A DNA stretch of 39,678 nt from an uncultured Armatimonadota bacterium (GTDB lineage Bacteria > Armatimonadota > Fimbriimonadia > Fimbriimonadales > GBS-DC), in NCBI GenBank assembly GCA_937139515.1, contig CAKZQI010000299.1:1-39678 (forward strand), read 5' to 3'. Position numbers and translations under genes: made by a program. Below the pieces are notes generated by a model, which was not told the DNA's origin, made no database searches, and saw only the letters and a program-made list of their open reading frames with translations. Below are positions 24,531 through 32,783 of this stretch, piece after piece (positions within the stretch are counted from its first letter, which is position 1; the number at the start of each line of letters is the position of its first letter).

Positions 24531-26519
24531 GTGATGGCGTTGCAAGACGAACTGAGTAAAGCACGGCAGACCGCCGAGGAGGTCTCCGCCGAAGAACATC
24601 AGTTCCAGGACGGTTTCACCTTCCGAACCTTCCTGGGACTGCTGTTTGTGGCGTTCGTGATGTTGCCCGGCAGTATCTATATGGGCTTGGTGGCGGGTGT
24701 GGGGTTGGGCGCTGCCGCAGAGTGGGTGACGATTGTGCTCTTTGCGGAGGTGATGCGTCGTTCACTCCAACCGCTCAAACGCCAAGAGATTTATATGCTC
24801 TACTATATCGCCGCGTCGCTGACGGCGATGGGGCTTTTTGGGCTGTCGGGCGGACCGCTCCAGTGGAAGATATGGGACCAGTTCTTTGTGCAGTCGGCTC
24901 CTGCGGCGCCGATAGCGGGCGAAGTGCCCCACTGGGCAGTGCCTGCGCCCGATTCTGAAGCGCTACGCCAGCGCACTTTCTTTAGCCCCGACTGGGCGAT
25001 TCCGCTGTTCCTGCTGTTGGTGATGGAGATTCTAGGGCGTGCTAGCTGGATGAGCATGGGCTACCTGCTGTTCCGCGCCACTTCCGATGTGGAGCGGTTG
25101 CCCTTCCCGCTGGCGCCCGTTGCGGCGGCGGGCGCGCTGGCGCTCGCTGAGGCAGGCAACCGAGAGGAGTCGTGGCGCTGGGGTGTGTTCTCCACAGGCG
25201 CAGTGGTCGGGATGGGCTTCGGGCTGTTCTATGTGGGCATCCCCGTGTTCACGGGCACGCTGTTCGGCAGTGCCTTGCAGATTATCCCCATCCCATTCTT
25301 AGACCTCACGCAGAATGTGGAGGGCGCCCTGCCCACCGCCATCGTCGGGCTATCCATCAACTTGGGCGAAGTGCTGGTGGGGTTCGTGTTGCCCTATCAT
25401 ATCTTGCTGGGCGCGGCGATTAGCTCCGTGCTGACCTACATCGTGGCGAACCCGATACTCTATCGGGCGGGGCTTATCCCAAACTGGCAACCGAACTCGC
25501 CCGCCTTGCAAACGAAGCTCGCTGCGGATATCGACTTCTGGCTGGCAATCATCGTGGGCTTGCAGTTGGCGGTGGCGGTGATAGGGATTGGGATGGTGGT
25601 GCGCACTTTGCGCGAAACCCGCCAAAACAACCGCCTGCGTGAACGAGGCACTTTGCCCCCGCCGGGACGGGGCGACCCACCACTCTGGATACCGATTGCG
25701 GTCTGGCTCGTGTCGGTCGTCTCCTATATCATGCTGTGCCGAATCTTGGTGCCCGACTTCCCGATGTGGATTGTGGTGGGCTTCGGGCTATTTTGGAGCC
25801 CGCTCAACAGTTATGTCTCGGCGCGCATGATTGGTCTCACGGGTCAAGGGGTGTCGGTGCCGTTTTTGAAGGAGGTCGCCATCATCACCAGTCGCTACCC
25901 GAAGGTGGACATCTGGTACGCACCGTTGCCCCTGTACGACCACGGCGGTTCGGCACAGCGTTTCCGCGAGGTGGAGCTCACGGGCACGAAGTTCACCAGC
26001 ATCCTGAAGGCGGAGCTGGTGATGTTGCCCGTGATTTTCATCGCCAGTTTTCTGTTCTGGTCGTTCTTCTGGCGTGCGAGTCCCATCCCGTCGCCGTTGT
26101 TCCCGTTTGCGATGACGATGTGGCCCTACTATGCGCAGATGGAGGCGGTCTGGAAGCAAATAAACCGCCCTGAAAGCGCGGCGCAACAGTGGGTGCTGAG
26201 CGCGTTGAACATCCCGCGCATCATCGCAGGCTTCGTGTCGGGGCTGGGGCTGTTCTGGCTGTTCAATGTGTTCAAGTTGCCGATGCTTTTGTTCTACGGC
26301 TTGGTGGGCGGTGTGGGACAGCTCCCGCACTTCACCCTCCCCAAGCTCTTGGGCGCGTGGTTGGGGCATCGCTACTTCAAGAAGCGATTTGGCGAAGAGA
26401 ACTGGGTGCGCTATGCGCCTGTGTTGCTGGCGGGCTTCTTCTGTGGGATGGGCTTAATCGGGATGCTTTCCATCGCGTTGGCGCTGGTGGCGAAGTCGGT
26501 CTCGGTATTGCCTTTCTAA
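24531..26519 (+). CDS. Polytopic membrane protein, OPT-superfamily-like (DUF6785/DUF6784 type)
   Basis: The protein has 662 residues with a charged N-terminus of about 25 residues and then roughly a dozen hydrophobic segments (for example FRTFLGLLFVAFVMLPGSIY, AIPLFLLLVMEILG, ILLGAAISSVLTYIVANPIL, LIGMLSIALALVAK). The segment VERLPFPLAPVAAAGALALAEAG recalls the OPT oligopeptide/siderophore transporter motif LPFP. The internal pattern resembles the DUF6785 proteins of Armatimonadota and Planctomycetota; this comes from memory and is tentative. The start could be GTG 24531 or ATG 24534, and no strong ribosome site favours either. The end overlaps the converging SAM hydroxide adenosyltransferase gene by 4 nt. 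The substrate is unknown. Confidence 0.75.
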   Translation: MMALQDELSKARQTAEEVSAEEHQFQDGFTFRTFLGLLFVAFVMLPGSIYMGLVAGVGLGAAAEWVTIVLFAEVMRRSLQPLKRQEIYMLYYIAASLTAMGLFGLSGGPLQWKIWDQFFVQSAPAAPIAGEVPHWAVPAPDSEALRQRTFFSPDWAIPLFLLLVMEILGRASWMSMGYLLFRATSDVERLPFPLAPVAAAGALALAEAGNREESWRWGVFSTGAVVGMGFGLFYVGIPVFTGTLFGSALQIIPIPFLDLTQNVEGALPTAIVGLSINLGEVLVGFVLPYHILLGAAISSVLTYIVANPILYRAGLIPNWQPNSPALQTKLAADIDFWLAIIVGLQLAVAVIGIGMVVRTLRETRQNNRLRERGTLPPPGRGDPPLWIPIAVWLVSVVSYIMLCRILVPDFPMWIVVGFGLFWSPLNSYVSARMIGLTGQGVSVPFLKEVAIITSRYPKVDIWYAPLPLYDHGGSAQRFREVELTGTKFTSILKAELVMLPVIFIASFLFWSFFWRASPIPSPLFPFAMTMWPYYAQMEAVWKQINRPESAAQQWVLSALNIPRIIAGFVSGLGLFWLFNVFKLPMLLFYGLVGGVGQLPHFTLPKLLGAWLGHRYFKKRFGEENWVRYAPVLLAGFFCGMGLIGMLSIALALVAKSVSVLPF

Positions 26520-27313
26520 AGAGCGCGAACCCACACCCGACTCGCCTCATTCAGCCTCAAAGTAGTGCGTGCCGAACCGCCGTTGATGGCGACCTCCAAG
26601 TGTCCGCTACTGCCCCAATAGGCGACGGGCGCACCCCACTCCACCTCGCCGAAGGTGCGCTTGAGGGGGATCGTGCGCCCATCGTCCAATTGCACCTGCA
26701 GGGCATCCAGGTTTCCTATCTGTTGGCGTGCCTGCGCCTCGCTCAGGTTCAGTATCAGATTGCCGAAGTGGTCGATGTGCAGAGGGCGGCACTCAAAGCG
26801 TTGTCCATCCCAGTGGGCATCTAAATCGGACAAGGTTATCAGCTGGGCGGGGTCTATGGGTGTGCCGAGCCGTTCAATCGGCACGCCGTTGAGTAGGTGC
26901 GCGCAGGCGGGCGCAAAGATGTCGCGCCCGTGAAAGGTGGCGCTCACCGTCGGCAGGTGGTAGCGCGGGTTGTCCAGCACGACGGCGGTCTGGGGCGGGT
27001 CTAAGCGCAGGGCGAGGCTGAGCAGTCCATTATCGGGCGCGAGGTAAGTATGTCGCTGAGCCTGCACGGCAACCGCACGACGCTCCATGCCCACGCTGGG
27101 GTCGACCACCGCAACCACCAAACTGCCCTCTGGTAGGTAGGGAACCGCCGTTGACAAGAGATAAGCGCCACTGCGCACTTGCTGAGGCGCCACCGAGTGG
27201 CTCAGGTCTAAAAACGCCACGCCCGCACTCATCTGTAGGATGACCGCCTTGAGCTGGGTGACATAGGTGTCTTCCAAGCCGTAGTCGGTCAGCAGGGCGA
27301 CGAGTGCGCTCAT
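26516..27313 (-). CDS. SAM hydroxide adenosyltransferase (DUF62 family)
   Basis: The protein has 265 residues. Members hydrolyse S-adenosyl-L-methionine to adenosine and methionine, using water activated by a conserved Asp/Arg/His set, and are related to fluorinase. Visible motifs are LLTDYGLEDTYVTQLKAVI at the N-terminus, FLDLSHSVAPQQVRSGAYLL, VVDPSVGMERR, YLAPDNGLLS and ATFHGRDIFAPACAHL. The family consensus VVDPGVGT-R reads VVDPSVGMERR here, a small substitution in the SAM-binding loop. The C-terminal beta-barrel domain is present (DHFGNLILNLS). The start overlaps the CBS gene stop as ATGA, so the two are coupled. The length is normal. Confidence 0.92.
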   Translation of the reverse strand: MSALVALLTDYGLEDTYVTQLKAVILQMSAGVAFLDLSHSVAPQQVRSGAYLLSTAVPYLPEGSLVVAVVDPSVGMERRAVAVQAQRHTYLAPDNGLLSLALRLDPPQTAVVLDNPRYHLPTVSATFHGRDIFAPACAHLLNGVPIERLGTPIDPAQLITLSDLDAHWDGQRFECRPLHIDHFGNLILNLSEAQARQQIGNLDALQVQLDDGRTIPLKRTFGEVEWGAPVAYWGSSGHLEVAINGGSARTTLRLNEASRVWVRAL

Positions 27314-27744
27314 TCGGTATCCCCAATCAATGCCTGACAGCAGTCTATGAGCCGTATCGTGCCGATGAAGCGTCCCTCGCCTATCACAGGGAGCGTGTCG
27401 TAGCCGTGCTGTACCATCTGCGCGACCGCCACTTCAATCGGGTCATGTTCGTCCAGCACGGGCACAGGTGAGTATTGGATAGGGGCTTGGGCGAGGGTTC
27501 TGGCAGTAGGGCGAAACCCTTCCAGGCGCAGGGTCTCACCCGTTGTGCGGTGGGTCTCCAGCCACGCCGAGAAGAGCTGGTTGAACACCTGTGTCTCGGT
27601 CAGCACGCCCACCACCGCGCCCCCCTCATCCACCACAGGCAACAGCGTGACCTGGTACAGGTCCAGTTTGTCCACCGCATCTTGCAGGGTGGCGGTGGGG
27701 CGCAGGCTTGGGGCGTGCGTGTTCACGAACTCCAGCACCTTCAT
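27310..27744 (-). CDS. Two-CBS-domain protein
   Basis: The protein has 144 residues consisting essentially of a CBS pair that forms a Bateman module, likely binding adenine nucleotides or SAM. The first CBS motif is LRPTATLQDAVDKLDLYQVTLLPVVDEGGAVVGVLTET. The second is VLDEHDPIEVAVAQMVQHGYDTLPVIGEGRFIGTIRLID. ATG 27744 is preferred to the upstream in-frame start at 27762 because it makes a perfect ATGA overlap with the M20 peptidase stop. Its own stop overlaps the SAM hydroxide adenosyltransferase start in the same way. CBS pairs are known to sense SAM or AMP, so a regulatory link to the neighbouring SAM hydrolase is an attractive inference but unproven. Confidence 0.9.
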   Translation of the reverse strand: MKVLEFVNTHAPSLRPTATLQDAVDKLDLYQVTLLPVVDEGGAVVGVLTETQVFNQLFSAWLETHRTTGETLRLEGFRPTARTLAQAPIQYSPVPVLDEHDPIEVAVAQMVQHGYDTLPVIGEGRFIGTIRLIDCCQALIGDTE

Positions 27745-28880
27745 GGTCGCATCTGCGCGCATTCGCGAATAATCGCCAAAGTGAGGTCAACGCTACGCGC
27801 CAAGTCTTCAATCCGCACGAACTCCTCGTGCGTGTGGATTTTCTGATGGGCAGTGCCGACCACACAGCAGGGCAGTCCGCGTGCGATGAAGATGTTGGCG
27901 TCCGAACCGCCTCCTGTCGGTCGGATAGGCGCATCCATACCCAGCGCACTCAGGGCAGAGCGCACAGCACGCACGGGCGGGGCATCCTCGCTAAGGCGAT
28001 AGCCCTCGTAGTGGCGGTGTAGATGGATTAGGCATTCTGCGCCTGCCCCTTTGGCGGTGCGCTCAAAGAGCTGAGTCATGTGCGCCACTTGCGCATTCAC
28101 CTTTTCGGGGTTCAAACTGCGCGCCTCAGCGGTAATCACCACCTCAGGGCACACCACATTCGTCGCCTGACCCCCGTGGATTGAGCCGATGTTGGCGGTG
28201 GTCTCCTCGTCGATGCGCCCCAGTCGCATGTTCGCAATCGCCTTGCTGGCGACTTGGATAGCGCTGATGCCCTTTTCGGGTTCCACGCCTGCGTGAGCCG
28301 GTCTACCGATGATGCGCACCTCCATCGTGTCGTGGGTGGGCGTCTGGTTGATGACGGTTCCCACGGGCGGTCCTGTGTCGTACACGAAGCCGAAGTCGCT
28401 GTCCACGAGGCTCAAGTCCAGCGCGCGTGCCCCCTGCAGCCCGATTTCCTCGCACACGGTCAGCAGGAGCTGGATTTGCCCGTGCGGGAGGTTGTTCTCC
28501 ACCACGATTCGGATGGCTTCCAAGATGGCGCTCATGCCCGCCTTGTCGTCCGCACCGAGAATGGTGGTGCCATCGGTGCGGATGATGCCGTCTTGGATGA
28601 TAATCTTGATGTTGGGGGTCGGCTCGACAGTGTCAAAGTGGGCGCTGAAGAAGATTTTGGGCGCGCCCGACACATTCGCGGGCAGAGTCGCAATCAGGTT
28701 GTTGGCGTTGCCGTTGACCGCCTTGCTGGCGTTGTCCTCTACCACATCCAGTCCCAGCCCGCGCAAGAACGCCTTCACATAATCCACAATCTCCCGCTCG
28801 TGTCGAGGCGGCGAGTTGAAGTGGCAAAGCGTGGTGAACAGGTCTACTAGACGGTCGTTCTGAATAGCGATTTCAGGCAT
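27741..28880 (-). CDS. M20-family metallopeptidase, peptidase T-like
   Basis: The protein has 379 residues from ATG 28880 (MPEIAIQNDRLV). A longer in-frame start at 28943 is possible but adds an unconserved segment. It is a cytosolic di-zinc exopeptidase. The metal ligands are visible in order: SAHFDTVEP (His and Asp), GADDKAGMSAI (bridging Asp), VCEEIGLQGA (catalytic and ligand Glu), FVYDTGPP (Asp) and AHQKIHTHEEFV (His). The dimerisation (lid) domain includes GRPAHAGVEPEKGISAI. This resembles PepT-like tripeptidases or the M20/M25/M40 'peptidase T-like' group. It is first in an operon with the CBS and SAM hydroxide adenosyltransferase genes. The exact peptide substrate cannot be told. Confidence 0.92.
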   Translation of the reverse strand: MPEIAIQNDRLVDLFTTLCHFNSPPRHEREIVDYVKAFLRGLGLDVVEDNASKAVNGNANNLIATLPANVSGAPKIFFSAHFDTVEPTPNIKIIIQDGIIRTDGTTILGADDKAGMSAILEAIRIVVENNLPHGQIQLLLTVCEEIGLQGARALDLSLVDSDFGFVYDTGPPVGTVINQTPTHDTMEVRIIGRPAHAGVEPEKGISAIQVASKAIANMRLGRIDEETTANIGSIHGGQATNVVCPEVVITAEARSLNPEKVNAQVAHMTQLFERTAKGAGAECLIHLHRHYEGYRLSEDAPPVRAVRSALSALGMDAPIRPTGGGSDANIFIARGLPCCVVGTAHQKIHTHEEFVRIEDLARSVDLTLAIIRECAQMRP

Positions 28881-28923
28881 AGGGTCTATGTTCGTGCAGA
28901 GTAGATGATTTCCTGCAAGGGGC

Positions 28924-29340
28924 GTGCGCATCCTGCTCATCACGCTGGGGACGCTGGCGTTGAATGCTGTCGGTTGGAACGCTGTTAGGGTAGACTATGT
29001 ATACGACGGCTTAGGGCGTCGGGTAGCAACGATAGACGGTGTAGCGAACCGCGTGGTGGAGTACGCCTACTCAGGCGACAGCCTGCTGGCGGAGCGTGTG
29101 AACGGTCAGTGGGTTTCGCACACCTACGGCTTCGGCTTGTTGGAGCGTGGGGATGTGTCCCAACACCGGTCTTGGCGTGGGGACTTGGTGGCGACGGTGA
29201 ACCCTGCCGATTCCGTACAATCTCCTGCGATGACACCGATAACCGATGCGTTTGGTGACTTAGTAAGCGGAACGCCTGAGGTGTACGGTTGGAACGGTGG
29301 TTGGGGCTATCGCAACGAGCCGAACACGGGCGTTTCTTAG
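28924..29340 (+). pseudogene. Truncated RHS/YD-repeat protein remnant
   Basis: The frame encodes about 138 residues. After a short hydrophobic lead ([20 protein letters not shown]) it reads [74 protein letters not shown] and [16 protein letters not shown], then stops. This is the end of an RHS core: YD repeats followed by the 'Y-NE-TGL' closing motif, which should continue into YVRARWY-type sequence and a variable tip. Both the upstream repeats and the downstream tip are missing. The GTG start lies only 43 nt from the divergent peptidase gene. It is most likely a decayed fragment of a polymorphic toxin or wall-associated protein, though a short expressed secreted peptide is not excluded. Confidence 0.7.
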
Positions 29341-29368
29341 GCGCCCCTGAGGTATCCTCAGAATCACT

Positions 29369-30805
29369 ATGAAAACGACCGTTGTGTGGTTCCATAATGA
29401 CCTGCGTTTAGCCGATAACCCGGCTTTGTATTATGCGGTTCAGCGTGGGGCAGTAGTGCCCGTGTTTATCTTCGCTCCAGAGGAGCAAGCCGAGCGTGCG
29501 CCCGGCGAGGCGCGCAAGTGGTGGCTCCATCATTCCCTTCTGTCGCTCCAGCAGAGCCTGCGTGAACGGGGCGCCGAGTTGGTCATCCGACGCACTCCCC
29601 AGAGCCTGCCTGTGCTGGAGCAACTGCTGGTGGAGACGGGCGCCGATGCGCTCTACTGGAACACGCGCTACGAACCCCAACTGTGGACGCGCGACGAAGC
29701 GATTACGCGCGCCCTGCGCAAGCGGGGGATTGAAGTACGCCAGTTCCCCAGCTACCTCCTGCACGACCCCGACGAGGTGCGCACCGACTCAGGGCAGCCC
29801 TACACGGTGTTCACGCCCTTCTGGAAGCGGATGCTGAGCGTGGTGCGTGTGCCCGAACCTCTGCCTGCCCCTGAGCGCATCTGCGTGCCCACCAACTTGC
29901 CTGCGTCAGACCCGCTGGAGCGGTTGGAACTCCTGCCCAAGATAGACTGGGCGGGCGGTTTCCGCGAGACTTGGCGCCCCGGCGAGCCGAACGCCCACGC
30001 GCGCCTGCAGTGGTTCTTGCAAAACGCTGTGGACGATTACTCGGAACAGCGCGACCGTCCCGACTTGGATGCGACTTCGCGCCTGTCGCCCCACCTGCAT
30101 CACGGCGAGATTACTCCGCGCCAGATTTGGCACGCCACTCTGCGCCACAGCCGAGGCAAGTGGACGAAAGGCATCGAGCATTTCCTGCGGGAGGTCGGCT
30201 GGCGCGAATTCGGCTATCACATCCTATACCACCACCCCTACACGCAGTCCCAGCCCCTGCGCTCCGAGTTCAACAGCTTCCCGTGGAGCGATGTGGAGAC
30301 ACCAGCGTTCAAAGCGTGGTGCAAGGGGCGCACGGGTATCCCGATGGTAGACGCAGGCATGCGCCAGCTGTGGCGGATTGGTTGGCTCCACAACCGTGTG
30401 CGCATGATTGTCGCCTCGTGGCTTACCAAGAACCTGCTCATCCACTGGCGGTTGGGCGAGGCGTGGTTCTGGGATACGCTGGTGGATGCCGACCCTGCGA
30501 GCAATGTGCTGGGCTGGCAGTGGACAGCGGGCTGTGGTGCCGATGCGGCGCCCTACTATCGCATCTTCAACCCCGTGATTCAGGGGCGCAAGTTTGACCC
30601 CAACGGCGACTATGTCCGAGAGTGGGTGCCCGAACTGGCGAACCTGCCCACCGAGTATATCCACGCTCCGTGGGAAGCGCCTCAAAGCGTCCTCCAGCAA
30701 GCAGGAGTGGAGCTGGGCAAGACCTATCCCCATCCCCAAGCGAAACTCAACGAGAGCCGAGACCGCGCGCTGGAGATGTTTGAACGGTGGGGCAAGAAGC
30801 GCTAA
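29369..30805 (+). CDS. phrB: Deoxyribodipyrimidine photolyase (class I CPD)
   Basis: This 478-residue flavoenzyme splits UV-induced cyclobutane pyrimidine dimers using light. The N-terminal antenna domain starts VVWFHNDLRLADNPALYYAV. The C-terminal FAD domain shows SRLSPHLHHGEITPRQIW, FLREVGWREFGYHILYHHP, GIPMVDAGMRQLWRIGWLHNRVRMIVASWL and NVLGWQWTAGCGADAAPYYRIFNP, with the expected tryptophans for electron transfer. The length fits class I enzymes. No Shine-Dalgarno is seen. A 6-bp hairpin (CTGAGG/CCTCAG, 29347-29361) and a TATCCT box at 29353-29358 lie just before ATG, so transcription may start very near the start codon. Confidence 0.96.
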   Translation: MKTTVVWFHNDLRLADNPALYYAVQRGAVVPVFIFAPEEQAERAPGEARKWWLHHSLLSLQQSLRERGAELVIRRTPQSLPVLEQLLVETGADALYWNTRYEPQLWTRDEAITRALRKRGIEVRQFPSYLLHDPDEVRTDSGQPYTVFTPFWKRMLSVVRVPEPLPAPERICVPTNLPASDPLERLELLPKIDWAGGFRETWRPGEPNAHARLQWFLQNAVDDYSEQRDRPDLDATSRLSPHLHHGEITPRQIWHATLRHSRGKWTKGIEHFLREVGWREFGYHILYHHPYTQSQPLRSEFNSFPWSDVETPAFKAWCKGRTGIPMVDAGMRQLWRIGWLHNRVRMIVASWLTKNLLIHWRLGEAWFWDTLVDADPASNVLGWQWTAGCGADAAPYYRIFNPVIQGRKFDPNGDYVREWVPELANLPTEYIHAPWEAPQSVLQQAGVELGKTYPHPQAKLNESRDRALEMFERWGKKR

Positions 30806-31153
30806 CACTTGGGATGGTGGACAACTCGGGTAGAGTTGAGCTCTGGCAAGAGGAGTTTTTTGTAAGCGCAATATTCGGAGGGCAGTATGTGCGGGGCGAC
30901 TTTGGGTCGGCAAAAGGGGTATGCTCGGTAGGGTCATCTACCAGCGTAAGCGAGGCGAAACCATCGTCATAGTCGAGATTGAGCATACGCTGGGCAGTGG
31001 GGAAGCGGACTGGTAGCTTTTCGGCAAGCGAGACGCCTGCGATTCCCAGCGAAGGCGCGGGGGAAAATCCCGAATAGTGTAGAGGATTTTGCCGTATTGA
31101 ACACAGAGGTCAGGCAGGCGTGCTTGAGACAGAGGCAGAGCCTCGTCTTCGTT
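30806..31153. other. 348-nt intergenic stretch without a supported gene
   Basis: The space between the photolyase stop and the histidine kinase stop holds only short open frames in both directions, none with a ribosome site or recognisable family. Some peptide strings look faintly protein-like on both strands, which could be a decayed gene. No clear terminator with a T-run was found, although the two genes converge here. Confidence 0.5.
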
Positions 31154-32620
31154 TCAAGCGGAACGCACTAAAACGGTTTCTGTCTCAATTGCCTCCCAGT
31201 GCGCGGGCGTGGGCAGGCGCACAAGGAAGGTCGTGCCCTGCCATGGCTCCGACTCTACGCTGATACTCCCGTGATGTTTCTGAACCGCACGCCAGACCAG
31301 CGTCAGCCCGATGCCAGACCCGCCTTGTTTCGTGGTGATGGCTTGCTGGAACAGCGTAGAACGAACCTCTTCGGGCATACCCGGTCCTGTGTCCCGAATC
31401 ACCAGCACCGTTTCACCGTCCGACTCGTACCAATCAAAAATCACCTTCCGAGTGCCATCCCAGTCTTTCAGAACCTGAATAGCGTTGAGAGTGAGGTTCA
31501 AGTACAACTGCATCAGATAGCGCCGATCAGCATAGACCTGAAGGTTGACGGGGAGACGGCACTCAATCTGCACGGGCGGGTTGAGCAGGTGAGCCCCAGA
31601 AAGCCGCTGAACCTCTTGGACAATCTGAGCGGGCGCCACCCACTCCAGCTGGACCTCGCCTTCCTCTTTGGTCATGGCTAACAGGTCCATCAGGTAGCCG
31701 TGTGCCTTGCGAGTGGTTAGCCCGATGCTTTGGAAATAGTCAGCGGGGTCAAACTCGGGGTCGCGTTGGAGCCGACGAACGCCCACATCTGCCAGCGATT
31801 GCACTGTGTTGAAGTAGTTCTTGAGGTCATGCACGATACCTCGCACAATCTGACCGATTGTGCTGAGCCGTTCCTGTTCAACCATTTGACGGTAGGCTTG
31901 CTGGAGTTGCTCGTTTGACTGTTCAAGGTCGTGGTTCAGTTGGTAGATTTGTGCATTGAGACGAATGGAGAGCGCCAAAGCCAACACAAAGTAGGACAGG
32001 TTCCAAGTCGGCACCAGCGAGAGGAACCCGTAGTACACCGCCATATCCACCAGAATAAGCGGTATCATATATGCCAGTGTTCCGATGAGAATTTTGTCGT
32101 GTAAGTTCTTTTGTCCCCAACGGTGGATGGCACGCACATACACAAACAGAAAGGCAGAGAGATACACCAGTGAAGCCAGTTGACCCAACACAGTGCTTTC
32201 CGCGCGCAGGTAGTAGACACCTATCAAGGGCAGGTAAAGAGCGTCCATCGTGGGCAGCAACACCAAGCCAAATGGAGCCAGAATGAACAGAAGTCCCGTC
32301 AGCCCCAGCAAAAAGCGCCCCAGAGGCTTAATCCCTAAATTCAACAGCTCATTCAAGATACAGACGAACAGCATGCCACAGACCAAAGAGCTAAGAAACT
32401 GTCCTAAGGCAAACAGATAACTGTTAGCAGTGGGAGTGCTGTCGGGACGGTACAGCTGATAATCGGAGAGGCTAAATAGAAGACTACTGACCAGAAAGCC
32501 CACTAAACGCCAGTTTAGCCCCCGCTGGCGGGACAAGAACGCCTGCAGAGTGTGGTGTACAATCAAATACCCGTACAGCCCCACGGCAAGCCACAACAAT
32601 GCCTGTGTCCATCCGCTCAC
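31154..32620 (-). CDS. Membrane-bound sensor histidine kinase
   Basis: The protein has 488 residues. Residues 1-220 contain about seven hydrophobic segments (around 6-25, 38-52, 66-90, 102-122, 145-163, 177-197 and 206-220), a membrane sensor with no obvious extracellular domain. A coiled linker at 222-255 leads to the H box GIVHDLKNYFNTV with the phospho-acceptor His264. The catalytic domain has the N box LYLNLTLNAIQVL (Asn379), the G1 box RDTGPGMP, TTKQGGSGIGLTLVWRAVQKHHG and a final FLVRLP strand. The GTG start is supported by GGGAGG about 8 nt upstream. No response regulator is adjacent, so it is an orphan. The signal is unknown. Confidence 0.92.
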   Translation of the reverse strand: MSGWTQALLWLAVGLYGYLIVHHTLQAFLSRQRGLNWRLVGFLVSSLLFSLSDYQLYRPDSTPTANSYLFALGQFLSSLVCGMLFVCILNELLNLGIKPLGRFLLGLTGLLFILAPFGLVLLPTMDALYLPLIGVYYLRAESTVLGQLASLVYLSAFLFVYVRAIHRWGQKNLHDKILIGTLAYMIPLILVDMAVYYGFLSLVPTWNLSYFVLALALSIRLNAQIYQLNHDLEQSNEQLQQAYRQMVEQERLSTIGQIVRGIVHDLKNYFNTVQSLADVGVRRLQRDPEFDPADYFQSIGLTTRKAHGYLMDLLAMTKEEGEVQLEWVAPAQIVQEVQRLSGAHLLNPPVQIECRLPVNLQVYADRRYLMQLYLNLTLNAIQVLKDWDGTRKVIFDWYESDGETVLVIRDTGPGMPEEVRSTLFQQAITTKQGGSGIGLTLVWRAVQKHHGSISVESEPWQGTTFLVRLPTPAHWEAIETETVLVRSA

Positions 32621-32783
32621 TTTAGCCTCCCATCGTCTGCAAGGGGTTTATTCCATAGAATAGCGCGTTTTTTAGGGGTGTGATGAAGAGACTGTTGAAA
32701 CCGCTGATTTTTAACCAGTGAAAGGAGCATCCAGGCTCCCCCGCGTCTACATCGCAACAGAGGTATGATATAGCGTCCCTAAG
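32621..32783. promoter_or_regulatory. Divergent intergenic region between histidine kinase and CDF exporter
   Basis: This 163-nt space must hold both promoters. Candidates are TATGAT (32764-32769) and TATAGC (32769-32774) ahead of the exporter and AT-rich boxes around 32650-32675 for the kinase. A weak 5-bp hairpin GGAGC/GCTCC lies at 32724-32739. No strong -35 box was found for either gene. Confidence 0.35.

Noticed and set aside
30747-30986. 79-codon minus-strand open frame at the end of the photolyase
   Set aside because: Overlaps the photolyase gene, has no ribosome site and resembles nothing known.
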